Source: Planococcus rifietoensis
GTDB lineage: Bacteria > Bacillota > Bacilli > Bacillales_A > Planococcaceae
Assembly (NCBI RefSeq): GCF_001465795.2
Contig: NZ_CP013659.2
Location: forward strand, 2,436,501 to 2,500,500
Length of the DNA stretch: 64,000 nt
Direction: 5' to 3'
Every line of letters begins with the position of its first letter. The first letter of the stretch is position 1. Of the stretch, positions 48,606 through 59,000 are shown piece by piece. The translations under genes and the position numbers were made by a program. A model generated the notes under the pieces. The model made no database searches. It was not told the origin of the DNA and saw only the letters and a list, made by a program, of their open reading frames with translations.

Positions 48606-49286
48606 ATGACCATCCCGAAAGAACGACATGTACTGGTCATCTTCCCTCACCCCGACGACGAAGCGTTCGGAGTGTCGGGAACGATTACGACCCACATCCA
48701 ACAAGGAACGCCTGTTACATACGCCTGCCTGACACTTGGCGAAATGGGCCGCAATCTCGGCAACCCGCCGTTTGCAACGCGTGAATCTTTGCCTGCCATC
48801 CGTAAGAAAGAACTTCTCGCCTCCGCCGAAGCGATGGGCTTGACGGATCTTCGTATGATGGGCTTACGCGACAAGACTTTGGAATTCGAAGACGATGAAA
48901 AAATGGTGCGCATGATGGAAGAGCTCATCGAAGAAACCAACCCTTCCCTGATCATTACGTTCTACCCGGATTTTGCGGTACACCCTGATCACGAAGCAAC
49001 GGCACGCGCTGTAGTTCGTGCTGTGCGCCGCATGGAAGACCGCCCAAAACTTCATTGCGTGGCGTTCGCCAACAATACACTGGATGTTCTCGGTGAGCCT
49101 GACATCGTCTACGATATCAAGCCTGTACGCGAGCATAAGATGAATTCGATGAAAGCCCACATTTCGCAAACTGCCTGGATGCTCGAGGAAATGGAGCACA
49201 AACTGCAAAACGGCGACACCGAAACCGAAAACTGGCTGACCCTGGAACGGTTCTACACTTACCGGTGGGACCAGGATTTCGAGTAA
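48606..49286 (+). CDS. bshB2: Bacillithiol biosynthesis deacetylase BshB2
   Basis: Zinc enzyme deacetylating N-acetylglucosaminyl-malate in bacillithiol synthesis. The 226-aa LmbE-like protein has the PHPDDEAFG metal/catalytic motif near residue 15 and HPDHEATARAVVRA with the third zinc His. It is 12 bases after yojF, AAGGAGGAATTTT before the ATG. BshB2 (YojG) is one of two redundant deacetylases in B. subtilis. Confidence 0.93.
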   Translation: MTIPKERHVLVIFPHPDDEAFGVSGTITTHIQQGTPVTYACLTLGEMGRNLGNPPFATRESLPAIRKKELLASAEAMGLTDLRMMGLRDKTLEFEDDEKMVRMMEELIEETNPSLIITFYPDFAVHPDHEATARAVVRAVRRMEDRPKLHCVAFANNTLDVLGEPDIVYDIKPVREHKMNSMKAHISQTAWMLEEMEHKLQNGDTETENWLTLERFYTYRWDQDFE

Positions 49287-49299
49287 GATCCCGAACCAC

Positions 49300-49344
49300 A
49301 TCCCGCCTTGCACGTCGAAAAGACATGTGAGGCGGGATTTTTTT
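49300..49344 (+). terminator. Terminator of yojF-bshB2
   Basis: ATCCCGCCT-17-base loop with a sub-stem-AGGCGGGATTTTTTTC, fourteen bases past the stop. Confidence 0.88.
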
Positions 49345-49583
49345 CTGCTGATAAATCCGGGATGATTACGCTCACTTCCCTCCATATAAATCAGCCGGGC
49401 AAGACCCCTCCAATATTATCCATATTCAGCAATAAGATTTTCTTTCTTAAAAATACTATTATTTTCTGCTGTTTTCAGATAATATAAACATTACTAATGA
49501 CAGCGGTTCCAAAGGGGAAAGTGTTGTATAATTAGTATAATTTGCGTTTATTCATACAAAAAAGAGAAAAGGGGAATACTATT

Positions 49584-50936
49584 TTGAAAAAGTTTTCAGC
49601 TTCTACTTGGTTATTATTCCTGATCCCGTCTTTTCTTGGGATCCTTTTGTTCCTCATTCCGATTCCGACAGATGAAGGATGGAAAGTCACGATTGCGGTA
49701 CTTGCGGGCTTAATGGCCGGAGAGATCGAATCGTTCGTCCCTTGGGTAATGCTGGTCATTTTGGTCATCGCTGCTCTTGGCTCCTTGGCCTTTATCGCCA
49801 AAAAAGAGAACACTTCCGACACCGTTCCATTTTTCGAGAAATTGTTCAACGTCAACCTGTTCTGGACATTGACGCGGGTTGTCGCTGCTGTTTTTGCTTT
49901 CATGGTATTATTCCAAGTCGGTCCTGAGCCGGTCTGGAACGAAAATACAGGCGGCCTGTTGTTATCAGGAAGCGGATTGCTTTCGTTCCTATTCACGATT
50001 TTCCTGTTCGCCGGCCTGTTCTTGCCGCTTTTGATGAATTTCGGCTTGCTCGAATTCTTCGGGACGATGATGGTCAAGATCATGCGCCCGCTGTTCCGCC
50101 TTCCTGGACGCTCTTCTATTGATGCACTGGCCTCATGGGTCGGTGATGGCACGATCGGCGTGCTGCTGACAAGCAAGCAGTACGAAGATAATAAGTATAC
50201 GCAGCGTGAAGCTGCCATTATCGGAACGACTTTCTCTGTTGTTTCGATTACATTCGCCATTGTTGTCATCGAAGAAATCGGGCTCGGCTCTTATTTCCTT
50301 CCATATTACGGCACTGTCGTTCTCGCAGGCTTGATTTTGGCACTTATCATGCCGCGCATCTATCCGCTTGCACAGAAAAAAACGGAATTCAAGGATGGCT
50401 CGCCACAGGAGTCGCTTTCCGAAGATGTACCCGATGGTCAAGGCTTGGCATCACATGGCCTGGAGAAAGCACTCGAAAAGGCGAACCGCAACCGCTCTGT
50501 CGCCAACTTCTTCTCAGATGGCATGAAGAACGTACTCGATATGTGGATCGGTGTTGCGCCTGTCGTCATGGCGTTCGGTACCATCGCTTTGATTCTTGCG
50601 GAGTACACTTCCACTTTCGTCATTCTCGGCGCACCGTTTGAACCCTATTTGAACCTTCTCGGCGTCCCTGAAGCTGCAGAAGCTGCACAATTGATGGTCG
50701 TCGGTTTTGCCGATATGTTCTTGCCGGCCATTTTGGGTGCAGGCATCGAGTCCGAAATGACGCGCTTTGTCGTCGCAACCATGTCTGTTACGCAATTGAT
50801 CTATATGTCTGAAGTCGGGGGCTTGTTACTTGGCTCCAAAATCCCGGTCAATATTTTCGATTTGATCGTCGTCTTCCTTTTGCGCACAGTCATCGCTTTG
50901 CCGATCGTTGTCGGCGTCGCACACCTATTATTCTAA
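49584..50936 (+). CDS. YjiH family membrane protein (nucleoside recognition/Gate domain)
   Basis: A 450-aa protein with ten to twelve membrane helices. Start TTG 49584 has AGGGG nine bases upstream. The conserved domain shows LPGRSSIDALASWVGDGTIGVLLTSKQYE and NFFSDGMKNVLDMWIGVAPVVMAFG, and a final VGGLLLGSKIPVNIFDLIVVFLLRT. Gate-domain proteins include nucleoside transporters and the spore proteins SpmA/B; YjiH function is unknown. A hydrophilic segment near residues 265-325 (QKKTEFKDGSPQESLSEDV) is cytosolic. Confidence 0.88.
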   Translation: MKKFSASTWLLFLIPSFLGILLFLIPIPTDEGWKVTIAVLAGLMAGEIESFVPWVMLVILVIAALGSLAFIAKKENTSDTVPFFEKLFNVNLFWTLTRVVAAVFAFMVLFQVGPEPVWNENTGGLLLSGSGLLSFLFTIFLFAGLFLPLLMNFGLLEFFGTMMVKIMRPLFRLPGRSSIDALASWVGDGTIGVLLTSKQYEDNKYTQREAAIIGTTFSVVSITFAIVVIEEIGLGSYFLPYYGTVVLAGLILALIMPRIYPLAQKKTEFKDGSPQESLSEDVPDGQGLASHGLEKALEKANRNRSVANFFSDGMKNVLDMWIGVAPVVMAFGTIALILAEYTSTFVILGAPFEPYLNLLGVPEAAEAAQLMVVGFADMFLPAILGAGIESEMTRFVVATMSVTQLIYMSEVGGLLLGSKIPVNIFDLIVVFLLRTVIALPIVVGVAHLLF

Positions 50937-50942
50937 TAAAGA

Positions 50943-50983
50943 TAAAAAAGGCGCTTTTCCGGTTTCGGAAAAACGCCTTTTTA
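50943..50983. terminator. Bidirectional terminator
   Basis: AAAAAAGGCGCTTTTCC-GGTTTC-GGAAAAACGCCTTTTTATT between the convergent yjiH-like and dehydrogenase genes, strong in both directions. Confidence 0.9.
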
Positions 50984-51928
50984 TTATGCTTGCTGCAATT
51001 TTTGCTTTAATTTTTCCAGCATGTCCGCCGTCATGGCATCCAAGTCGTACTCTGTTTTGAAGTTCCATTCTTCTTTTGCGGCACTGGCATCGATGCTATC
51101 CGGCCAGCTGGCAGCGATTGCCTGGCGCACTGGGTCGACGTCATAGCTCAATTTGAAATCCGGAATGTGCTTGCGGATTGATGCTGCAATCTCTTCAGGT
51201 TCGAAGCTCATCGCCGTGACGTTGAATGCGTTGCGGTGGACGAGCTTATCTGCATCGGCTTCCATCAAGTCGACAATCGCCTGGAGCGCATCCGGCATGT
51301 ACATCATGTCCATGCGGGTACCTTCTGCGATATAGGAAGTGTAGCTGCCTTTTTCGATTGCCTGGTAATAGATATCTACGGCATAGTCTGTCGTTCCGCC
51401 GCCTGGAGGCGCAACGTTTGAGATTAAGCCAGGGAAACGGAGACCGCGTGTATCGACGCCGAATTTCGTGAAGTAGTAATCACAAAGCAATTCCCCTGCA
51501 ACCTTATTGACGCCATACATCGTCGTCGGGCGTTGAAGCGTGTCTTGCGGAGTGTCGTTTTTCGGCGTTGAAGGGCCGAATGCGCCGATCGAGCTTGGCG
51601 TGAAAAATTGCATACCGAGTTCACGGGCTGCTTCAAGGGCATTGACCAATCCGCCCATATTCAAGTTCCAAGCGAGCAGCGGCTTTTCTTCTGCAGTCGC
51701 AGACAATAGCGCCGCCATATGGATCATCGTATCGGCATTAAAGTCACGCGCTAACGTCAGCATGCGTTCTGCATCCGTCACGTCCAAGATTTCGAAAGGC
51801 CCGTCTTGAGTATCAGAGGACCGGATATCCGTTGCCAATACATTTTCCGCACCATATGTTTCGCGCAATTTGCCTACTAATTCCGAGCCGATTTGCCCTA
51901 AAGCTCCTGTCACCATGATTCGTTTCAT
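50984..51928 (-). CDS. L-threonine 3-dehydrogenase, SDR type
   Basis: NAD-dependent oxidation of threonine to 2-amino-3-ketobutyrate by an epimerase-like short-chain dehydrogenase (314 aa). The start [11 protein letters not shown] binds NAD, SIGAFG holds the catalytic Ser, YGVNKVAGE the Tyr-Lys pair, and the segment [23 protein letters not shown] is shared with SDR threonine dehydrogenases. Kbl, the next step, is encoded 8 kb away on the same strand. UDP-glucose epimerase annotation would be a less likely alternative. Confidence 0.88.
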   Translation of the reverse strand: MKRIMVTGALGQIGSELVGKLRETYGAENVLATDIRSSDTQDGPFEILDVTDAERMLTLARDFNADTMIHMAALLSATAEEKPLLAWNLNMGGLVNALEAARELGMQFFTPSSIGAFGPSTPKNDTPQDTLQRPTTMYGVNKVAGELLCDYYFTKFGVDTRGLRFPGLISNVAPPGGGTTDYAVDIYYQAIEKGSYTSYIAEGTRMDMMYMPDALQAIVDLMEADADKLVHRNAFNVTAMSFEPEEIAASIRKHIPDFKLSYDVDPVRQAIAASWPDSIDASAAKEEWNFKTEYDLDAMTADMLEKLKQKLQQA

Positions 51929-52023
51929 TTTTCAAGCACTCCTTTTCTATAAAACATTTGTCCGCTCTAAAAAGACATTTTAATCTTTCTAAATGCTTTC
52001 ATATCAAGCTTTTCGTTAGAGTC

Positions 52024-52052
52024 ATTATAAATTGTTCTCTTTAAAAAAACAA
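52024..52052 (-). promoter_or_regulatory. Promoter of the threonine dehydrogenase gene
   Basis: Minus strand TTGTTT (52047-52052), 17-bp spacer, TATAAT (52024-52029), about 95 bases before the start codon. Confidence 0.7.
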
Positions 52053-52168
52053 TGGCTTTTGCTTATTTTAGTCAGCCGATTAAACCTACTATACAGGTAA
52101 GCTTTATTATGCTTAAATAGAACAACAACGCCATAAAGGCAATAATTTAACGAAATGGGGAACCATCG

Positions 52169-52987
52169 ATGAAGAAACAATGGGCATTTTTGCCGATCGG
52201 TGCAGCTGCATTATTCCTAGCAGCTTGCGGCTCTTCCGATAACGCAGACAACACAGACTCAGGGAGCAGCACAGAAGGCGAAACGGACTTGCTCGCTGAA
52301 ATCCAGGAAGAAGGAACTTTGGTCATCGGTACTGAAGGAACATACCCTCCTTTCACATTCCATGATGACAGCGGAGAATTGACAGGGTTTGACGTAGAAA
52401 TCGCCCGTGAAGTCGCAGAACGTCTCGGCGTCGAAGCCGAATTCCTCGAAACGCAATGGGATGCGATGTTTGCAGGTCTCGACGCTGAACGCTTTGATAT
52501 GGTCGCGAACCAGGTCGGCATTAACGAAGAACGTCAGGAAAGCTATGATTTTTCAGATCCATACATCACTTCAACCGCAGTTCTTGTGGTAGCTGAAGGC
52601 AACGAAGAAATCCAAAGCTTTGATGATTTGGAAGGCAAACTCTCGGCTCAGTCATTGACAAGCAACTACGCAGAAACGGCTACTTCTTACGGCGCAGAGC
52701 TTGAAGGCGTTGAGGGCTTTAACCAGGCAATCGAATTATTGGTATCCGGACGCGTCGATGCAACAGTCAACGACAACTTAACCGTTCTTGACTTCCAAAA
52801 CCAGCGTCCCGATGCGGGCATTAAAGTCGTCGATGAATCCGGTGATGCAGCGCAAAGCGCGCTATTGTTCCGAAAAGGCAATGACACCTTCGTGGAAGCA
52901 GCAAATGAGGCACTTGCTGAAATGATCGAAGACGGCACATACGAAGAAATCTCCAATAAGTGGTTCGGCGAAAATGTACTTGAATAG
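52169..52987 (+). CDS. Amino acid (cystine-type) ABC transporter substrate-binding lipoprotein
   Basis: A 272-aa lipoprotein: signal peptide with lipobox LAAC (Cys 21), an Asp/Ser linker, then a family 3 binding protein. The segments [23 protein letters not shown] and [23 protein letters not shown] closely resemble the cystine-binding TcyA/FliY type. The following permease overlaps by 14 bases and the ATPase follows, so the three form one importer. Cystine is a prediction, other polar amino acids are possible. Confidence 0.88.
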   Translation: MKKQWAFLPIGAAALFLAACGSSDNADNTDSGSSTEGETDLLAEIQEEGTLVIGTEGTYPPFTFHDDSGELTGFDVEIAREVAERLGVEAEFLETQWDAMFAGLDAERFDMVANQVGINEERQESYDFSDPYITSTAVLVVAEGNEEIQSFDDLEGKLSAQSLTSNYAETATSYGAELEGVEGFNQAIELLVSGRVDATVNDNLTVLDFQNQRPDAGIKVVDESGDAAQSALLFRKGNDTFVEAANEALAEMIEDGTYEEISNKWFGENVLE

Positions 52988-53675
52988 TATTTTCTCAAAC
53001 CCTGAACGGTTGGAACGGCTTGGCGACATTGCCCAGTCCTCCTTCTTGCCTTTGATCGAAGCGGCTGTGCAATTCACTTTGCCGCTTTCGGTCATTTCTT
53101 TTATCCTTGGGCTATTTCTGGCGGTCGTCACAGCGCTTGCCCGCATTTCCACCGTCCGGATTCTGCAATGGATTGCGCGTGTCTATGTCTCAATCATCCG
53201 GGGCACTCCGCTGCTCGTTCAATTGTTCATCCTATTCTACGGTTTGCCGACGATCGGCGTCACCATCGATCCGTTCCCAGCTGCCGTCATCGGATTTTCA
53301 TTGAATGTCGGCGCCTACGCTTCGGAAGTCATCCGCGCGGCGATCTTGTCGATTCCAAAAGGCCAATGGGAAGCAGCCGACACGATCGGCATGTCCTATT
53401 CCCAAACTTTGCGGCGCGTGATCTTGCCTCAAGCATCGCGCGTCTCAGTACCACCGCTTTCAAACACCTTTATCAGCCTAGTCAAGGATACGTCTCTTGC
53501 CGCGTTGATCTTGGTGACGGAAATGTTCCGTGTCGCCCAGCAGATTGCTGCGACCAATTATGAATTTCTGCTTCTTTACGGCCAGGCGGCATTGATCTAC
53601 TGGATCATTTGCTTCTTGTTGTCACTCGTACAAGGACGCTTGGAAAACCGCTTTGACCGTTATGTTTCCCGTTAA
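52974..53675 (+). CDS. Amino acid ABC transporter permease
   Basis: A 233-aa HisM-type permease with about five helices. The EAA loop reads [23 protein letters not shown], and the segment [20 protein letters not shown] is family-typical. It starts inside the end of the binding-protein gene (ATGTACTTGAATAG overlap), showing translational coupling. Partner of the ATPase encoded next. Confidence 0.93.
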   Translation: MYLNSIFSNPERLERLGDIAQSSFLPLIEAAVQFTLPLSVISFILGLFLAVVTALARISTVRILQWIARVYVSIIRGTPLLVQLFILFYGLPTIGVTIDPFPAAVIGFSLNVGAYASEVIRAAILSIPKGQWEAADTIGMSYSQTLRRVILPQASRVSVPPLSNTFISLVKDTSLAALILVTEMFRVAQQIAATNYEFLLLYGQAALIYWIICFLLSLVQGRLENRFDRYVSR

Positions 53676-53706
53676 ATCCAGATCGATCCATAGATAGGAG
53701 TTTATT

Positions 53707-54456
53707 ATGATTTCAATTAAAAACTTGCATAAGAGCTTCGGCGAGCTGGAAGTGCTGAAAGGCATCGACCTCGACGTCGAAAAAGGGCAAACGATCGTCG
53801 TCATCGGCCCTTCCGGTTCAGGAAAAACCACTTTCCTCCGTTGCCTCAATATTTTGGAGAAGCCAAGTGATGGAACGGTTGAAATCGGAGGGCTTGTCGC
53901 TGATTTCTCGAAACCGATGTCAAAAAAACAAATCATGGCCTTCCGTAAACAATCGGCGATGGTGTTTCAACATTACAATCTGTTTCCACACATGACTGCA
54001 CTTGATAATATTTTAGAAGGGCCTGTCACCGTCCAGAAAAAAGACAAAGCACAGGCAAAAGAAAAGGCATTGGCGCTGCTCGACAAAGTCGGGTTGTCGG
54101 ATAAAGCCGATTCGTATCCACACCAGCTCTCAGGCGGCCAGCAACAACGCGTCGGCATCGCCCGCGCACTAGCGCTCGAACCGAAAGTCATGCTGTTTGA
54201 TGAACCTACTTCAGCACTCGACCCGGAACTTGTCGGAGAAGTGCTTCAGGTCATGAAAGACTTGACGCAAGAAGGCATGACGATGGTCGTTGTGACCCAC
54301 GAAATGCGTTTCGCCAAAGGCGCGGCCGACGAAGTGCTGTTCATGGATAGCGGCCGAATTGTTGAACGCGGAACACCGGACGACGTGTTTAATCGTCCTC
54401 AGGAAGAACGCACGAAACGCTTCTTGAATTTAATTCAAGACATGGATACCATCTAA
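53707..54456 (+). CDS. Amino acid ABC transporter ATP-binding protein
   Basis: A 249-aa ABC ATPase: Walker [11 protein letters not shown]-loop [13 protein letters not shown], signature [13 protein letters not shown], Walker [15 protein letters not shown] and H-loop VVVTHEM. GAGTTTATT and a TAGGAG lie just before the ATG. Completes the cystine-type importer; a terminator follows. Confidence 0.95.
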   Translation: MISIKNLHKSFGELEVLKGIDLDVEKGQTIVVIGPSGSGKTTFLRCLNILEKPSDGTVEIGGLVADFSKPMSKKQIMAFRKQSAMVFQHYNLFPHMTALDNILEGPVTVQKKDKAQAKEKALALLDKVGLSDKADSYPHQLSGGQQQRVGIARALALEPKVMLFDEPTSALDPELVGEVLQVMKDLTQEGMTMVVVTHEMRFAKGAADEVLFMDSGRIVERGTPDDVFNRPQEERTKRFLNLIQDMDTI

Positions 54457-54462
54457 ACAAAG

Positions 54463-54497
54463 AAAATCCCCAGTGCACTTAGCACTGGGGATTTTTT
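54463..54497 (+). terminator. Terminator of the amino acid ABC operon
   Basis: AAAATCCCCAGTGC-ACTTA-GCACTGGGGATTTTTTGC; ten-base stem with T-run; the A-run on the other side could also end the convergent transporter gene. Confidence 0.9.
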
Positions 54498-54501
54498 GCA
54501 T

Positions 54502-55914
54502 TCACGATACACCGATCATGACGGCGATGACGAGTGCGACGAGCGCAATCAACAGCCAGCCGACGACCAATTTCCAAACAAATTTTACCCATTTTTCATA
54601 AGGGATCCCCGCTACCGCTAAATAACCCATTAACGCAGCGGATGTCGGGATGATGGAATTGGTGATGCCGTCTCCGTATTGATACGCAAGCACCGCTACT
54701 TGACGTTCGATGGACAATAGATCCGACAGCGGCGTCATGATCGGCATCGTCGTTGCCGCCTGGCCGCTTCCAGAAGGAATGAAGAAATTGATGACCACTT
54801 GTGTGAAGAACATGCCGATGACCGTCAAGGCATTCGGCAAGCCGCTGATGACGCTTGATAAGCCGTGGATCATCGTATCCATGATGACGCCTTGCTCCAT
54901 GATGACCAGGATCGCACGGGCAAACCCGACGATCAATGCGCCAAAGACGACCAATTTCATGCCGTCGACGAAGGCGTCGAACATGCGGTTGACGCCCAAA
55001 TTGCCGACAAGCCCTGCCGCAAAGCCAATAATGACGAACGAAGCGGCCAGTTCCGTCAAATACCAGCCCCATTCGAATACACCGTAGACGTTGATGCCAA
55101 GGCCGACAGCCAGGAACACGAATACCATGCCGTGGCGCCAATTAAACGCACCAAGCGCTTCCGCTTGATCTTTTGTCGACGATTTCTGTGCACGTTTTTC
55201 GATTTCATAGATAACGCTTTGCGTCGGGTCTTTTTTCACTTTCGCTGCATAGCGCATGACATACCAGATCGCGAAGCCGAGGAAGAAAATATACGCCCCG
55301 AAGCGGAAGCCGATTCCTGAGAAGATCTGCAATTCCGCAATGCCTTGCGCAATCCCGACGGTGAACGGATTGAGCATGCCGCCGATAAAGCCGGATGCCG
55401 CACCGAGCGAGACCATTGCAGTACCCGTCATGGCATCAAAACCGATTGCCCGTGCGACCGCGATGCCGATCGGCACGAAGATGATGACTTCTTCCGCCAT
55501 GCCAATTGTGGCACCAAGTATCGAAAAGAGGATCATGATGATCGGGATGAGCCATTTTTCACGCTTCTCGAGCCGATCGACTACTTTCGCGATTCCGGAT
55601 TCGATCGCACCAGTCGCACGGATGATGCCAAATGCGCCGCCGACTAGGAAGATGTAGAAGATGATGCTTGAAGCTTCAGACATCCCTGTGGGAATCGCTT
55701 TGAACAATTCAAAGAATCCGACCGGGCTTTGTTCCACTTCCGCGAAGGAGTTGTCGATGACGACAGTGCGCCCATCCACTTCCTCCCGCTCGTATTGCCC
55801 TGCTGGAATCAAGTACGAAGCGACCATCGCCGCGATCATGATTAAAAATAAAATCGCATATGTATGCGGAATCTTATCGCCGCTTTTTTTCAACTTTTGA
55901 GGTTTTGCCGTCAT
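54502..55914 (-). CDS. YfcC family transporter
   Basis: A 470-aa carrier with about 12 membrane helices, of the YfcC/C4-dicarboxylate (DcuC-like) superfamily. ATG 55914 follows AGGAGG at nine bases. Motifs include HTYAILFLIMIAAMVASYLIPAGQYER, GMAEEVIIFVPIGIAVARAIG, and IPSGSGQAATTMPIMTPLSDLL near the end. Substrate unknown. Its start overlaps the epimerase stop, so it probably imports a peptide or an amino acid derivative that the epimerase and amidohydrolase process (inference). Confidence 0.88.
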   Translation of the reverse strand: MTAKPQKLKKSGDKIPHTYAILFLIMIAAMVASYLIPAGQYEREEVDGRTVVIDNSFAEVEQSPVGFFELFKAIPTGMSEASSIIFYIFLVGGAFGIIRATGAIESGIAKVVDRLEKREKWLIPIIMILFSILGATIGMAEEVIIFVPIGIAVARAIGFDAMTGTAMVSLGAASGFIGGMLNPFTVGIAQGIAELQIFSGIGFRFGAYIFFLGFAIWYVMRYAAKVKKDPTQSVIYEIEKRAQKSSTKDQAEALGAFNWRHGMVFVFLAVGLGINVYGVFEWGWYLTELAASFVIIGFAAGLVGNLGVNRMFDAFVDGMKLVVFGALIVGFARAILVIMEQGVIMDTMIHGLSSVISGLPNALTVIGMFFTQVVINFFIPSGSGQAATTMPIMTPLSDLLSIERQVAVLAYQYGDGITNSIIPTSAALMGYLAVAGIPYEKWVKFVWKLVVGWLLIALVALVIAVMIGVS

Positions 55915-57035
55915 GCAAGCTCGCCTCCTACCGTACAAGATGTGACCGTTAATTTCTTCAGCTTCTCAGGGTCCACTTCAATGCCAAGCCCCGGCTTGCC
56001 GCTCAAGAGCACATGGGGATGCTCGTATTTCAAGTCGCCAATTTCTTCGCTGAACAACAGCGGCCCTGTCAGTTCTGTGCTTTCGATATTGATCCGCGAC
56101 ATCGCCGCGTGATAGCCGGCGCTTGAGGCAACTGATGATTCCACCATCGAGCCGATCTGGCACAGCATGCCCGCCGCTTCTGCGGTTTTCGCCATTTGCA
56201 CTGCATGGAAAATTCCGCCGCATTTCATCAATTTGATGTTGATGACATCCGCTGCATCGAGACGGATGATTTCGAGCAAATCTTCCATCGATTGCACCGT
56301 CTCATCCGCCATGATCGGCACGGCTGTTTTCTGTCTTACTTCGGCCAAACCACGGATATCGCCCATGCGGATCGGCTGTTCGATCCAGCTGAGTCCTGCC
56401 GTTTCAAGCTGGCGGATTGCCGCAACTGCTGTCCCGACTGATTTCCAGCCTTGGTTGACATCCACACGAATCGGCATATCTGGGCCAACTTTCTCACGCA
56501 CCGCCAGGATCCGTTCCACATCCAGTTGGGCATTGCCTGCCCCGACTTTCAGTTTTAACGATCCGTATCCCGCTTCGACGGCCTGTTTCGCTTTTTTCGC
56601 CATGATTTCAGGCGACTCGATGCTCAAGACGCGCGGATAGGATAAATGCTCTTTCGATTGTCCACCGAGCAAATTATAGACAGGCTGTCCCGAAGCTTTC
56701 CCCATCAAGTCATAGCAAGCGATATCAACCGCGGCTTTCGCTGCCGGGTTGCCCGCCAAAATCCCGTTCATCTTATGATGGATTGCTTCAATATCGAACG
56801 GATTCATGCCAATCACAGCCGGCAGGAATAATTCCTTCAATACTTCGTAGCTCGCCGTAAAATACTCGCCCGTCACATGTTCATCCGGCACCGCTTCCCC
56901 GTAACCGACCAAGCCGTTATCCGTTTCCAATTCAAGAATCAAAGACGGCATGTCCGGATAAGTCGCATAGGAAATGATGAATGGTTCATGCAAAGGAAAG
57001 CGCACTGCATGCAATCGTGCTTGAGTGATTTTCAT
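55911..57035 (-). CDS. Dipeptide epimerase (enolase superfamily)
   Basis: A 374-aa muconate-lactonizing-enzyme-type protein, probably an L-Ala-D/L-Glu or similar dipeptide epimerase. The catalytic Lys in SLKLKVGAG, metal ligands in VDVNQGW, WIEQP and MADET, and the opposing Lys in INIKLMKCGG are all present. GGGGGC six bases before the ATG. Translationally coupled to the YfcC transporter gene. The exact dipeptide cannot be predicted from sequence. Confidence 0.88.
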   Translation of the reverse strand: MKITQARLHAVRFPLHEPFIISYATYPDMPSLILELETDNGLVGYGEAVPDEHVTGEYFTASYEVLKELFLPAVIGMNPFDIEAIHHKMNGILAGNPAAKAAVDIACYDLMGKASGQPVYNLLGGQSKEHLSYPRVLSIESPEIMAKKAKQAVEAGYGSLKLKVGAGNAQLDVERILAVREKVGPDMPIRVDVNQGWKSVGTAVAAIRQLETAGLSWIEQPIRMGDIRGLAEVRQKTAVPIMADETVQSMEDLLEIIRLDAADVINIKLMKCGGIFHAVQMAKTAEAAGMLCQIGSMVESSVASSAGYHAAMSRINIESTELTGPLLFSEEIGDLKYEHPHVLLSGKPGLGIEVDPEKLKKLTVTSCTVGGELA

Positions 57036-57105
57036 AATGAAGCCCCCATTTATAAGTAGTCTTGTATGATTATACTATAAAAACTTTTGCAATAGCGTAA
57101 TAATT

Positions 57106-57134
57106 TTGATGCACTTTGGAATAGGGCGTATAAT
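57106..57134 (+). promoter_or_regulatory. Promoter of the M20 amidohydrolase gene
   Basis: TTGATG (57106-57111), 17-bp spacer, TATAAT (57129-57134), about 50 bases before the ATG. Confidence 0.8.
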
Positions 57135-57184
57135 GGCATCAGTATGTGTATAAAATTTTTGTAGGATAAAGGAGTTTATTATTC

Positions 57185-58387
57185 ATGAGCTTATTAAAAC
57201 AAACCGATGTATTGATTGATTCCTTGCAAGAGGAAATGGTGGACATCCGCCGCCATCTCCATATGCACCCTGAACTTTCCCACCAAGAAGTGGAAACTCC
57301 GGCTTATATCGCAGAGCGCTTAGAAGAAATGGGTGTCGAAGTGCGCCGGGGTGTTGGCGGCCGCGGCGTCGTCGGAACGATCCGCGGCGGCAAACCGGGC
57401 AAGACGATCGCGTTCCGTGCAGATTTTGACGCGCTGCCGATCGACGACCAAAAAGAGGTTTCTTATAAATCGACGATTCCAGGCGTGATGCACGCTTGCG
57501 GTCACGATGGCCATACAGCCGGCCTTCTTGGCTTCGCGAAAGCGATAATGTCAATCAAGGAAGACCTGCCTGGAACGATTGTGCTGATCCATCAATTCGG
57601 CGAAGAACTGTCGCCGGGCGGGGCACGCGCGATGATCGAAGACGGCTGCTTGGATGGCGTCGACCTCGTGTTCGGCGCTCATCTCCAGAGCAAAATGGAA
57701 TCCGGCAAGGTTTACCTTCGCGATGGCTACCTGCAAGCTTCTGAAGATGCCATCAAAATCAATGTCTACGGCTCCGGAACCCACGGCGCCGAACCACATA
57801 CCGGCATCGACCCGATCCTTGCCGCGAGCCACATCATGGTCGCCCTGCAATCGATTGTCAGCCGCAATGCTGACCCGCTGAAAGAACTCGTCGTGTCGAT
57901 TGGCAAATTCCATGCGGGAGATGCTGACAATGTCATTCCAAGCAAAGCCGTCATGGAAGGCACGATCCGCGTGTTCGACCCGGAACTGCGCAAGCTCGCC
58001 AGCGAACGCGTGCGCTCAGTCGCTGAAAACGTCGCCGCTGCCATGGGTGCACGTGCAGAAGTGATTGTCGAGACCGGCTACGATTCGCTCTGGAACCACC
58101 CAGAAGCAGCAGAAATCGTCCGCATATCGGCTCGTCCTGTCGTCGGTGAAGACAATGTCATCGATATCGACCCGATCATGCCAGTCGAGGATTTTGCGTA
58201 TTACACACAAGCGAAGCCTGGCGCTTATTTCTTTATCGGCGCGAAAATGGCAGATGAAGCGCTCGTCTATCCGCACCACCACGAAAATTTCGATTTCAAT
58301 GAAGACGCGATGAACACGACAGCAAAAGTGTTCGCTTCCATCTATTTCAATGCCCAGCAAGCAGAAACCGGTTCTACAGAATCATAA
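57185..58387 (+). CDS. M20 family metallo-amidohydrolase
   Basis: A 400-aa amidohydrolase of the M20D type (N-acyl-amino acid or aminobenzoyl-glutamate hydrolase-like). Metal ligands are in HACGHDGHTAGLL and HQFGEELSPGGA, with a His near GAHLQSK, and the dimerisation domain sits between (HGAEPHTGIDPILAA). AAAGGAG precedes the ATG. Divergent from the epimerase/transporter pair, which suggests a common substrate class such as N-acyl amino acids or dipeptides. Confidence 0.9.
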   Translation: MSLLKQTDVLIDSLQEEMVDIRRHLHMHPELSHQEVETPAYIAERLEEMGVEVRRGVGGRGVVGTIRGGKPGKTIAFRADFDALPIDDQKEVSYKSTIPGVMHACGHDGHTAGLLGFAKAIMSIKEDLPGTIVLIHQFGEELSPGGARAMIEDGCLDGVDLVFGAHLQSKMESGKVYLRDGYLQASEDAIKINVYGSGTHGAEPHTGIDPILAASHIMVALQSIVSRNADPLKELVVSIGKFHAGDADNVIPSKAVMEGTIRVFDPELRKLASERVRSVAENVAAAMGARAEVIVETGYDSLWNHPEAAEIVRISARPVVGEDNVIDIDPIMPVEDFAYYTQAKPGAYFFIGAKMADEALVYPHHHENFDFNEDAMNTTAKVFASIYFNAQQAETGSTES

Positions 58388-58390
58388 AGC

Positions 58391-58426
58391 AAATCCCCCT
58401 TCAGCTGATCGCTGGAGGGGGATTTT
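58391..58426 (+). terminator. Terminator of the M20 amidohydrolase gene
   Basis: AAATCCCCCTTCAGC-TGATC-GCTGGAGGGGGATTTTAG, starting a few bases past the stop. Confidence 0.9.
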
Positions 58427-58444
58427 AGTGTCAGCTAACCGAAA

Positions 58445-58905
58445 CAAACTGCTAGTGAGACAAGTGAGCGAGATAGATTGTTCATTGGTTGCTTCATCTT
58501 CAAGTAGACACCTCCCGCTTTGGGCATGCCTCCCGCAATGAGCCAAGAAGAACACTTGTCTCATGGCTTCGGCTCGCCCGTGTGCGCGGTTCGGCTTTGC
58601 GATTCCATTGAATGTTGTCTGCGAGGAAGTATCGCTGTTGATTGGATTCATCCGCTGGTATCGTCGCCTAGCTGGACTTGAGAGTGAAATGGATTGTTCA
58701 TTGATCTTTTCTTCACCAAGGAGTCGCCTCCCGCTTTGGGCTGGCCTCCCGCAATAAGCCAAGAAAATCACTTGTCTTATTGCTTCGGCTCACCCTTGTG
58801 CACGGTTCGGCTTTTAGATTTCATTGGATTTTACGTCCGAGGAAGTATCGCTGTTGATTGGATGCGTCCGTTGGTGGGGGGCGCTTAGCTAGACTTGATA
58901 GTGAT
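58445..58905 (-). repeat. R1 family tandem repeat cluster, two copies
   Basis: Two R1 units in inverted orientation relative to the 9.6-kb cluster, with hairpin cores at 58535-58567 and 58751-58783 (minus strand). The second core has GCAATAAG/CTTATTGC in place of GCAATGAG/CTCATTGC, a compensated pair change. Flanking elements (AAGCGGGAGGCG, GCGATACTTCCTCG, CTTGATAG) recur. Non-coding; short open frames are repeat artefacts. Confidence 0.9.
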
Positions 58906-59000
58906 GAAGTTGCCATAGCTATCCAATTTGGACTTGCGAAACAGAACAAAATTATTCGCACTAAGTCCAGTGCCAAATGCATTTCATTTCCTCTCTAAAA

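Noticed and set aside
58382..58888. Open frames within the second R1 cluster
   Set aside because: Repeat artefacts; same reasoning as for the 10-kb cluster.
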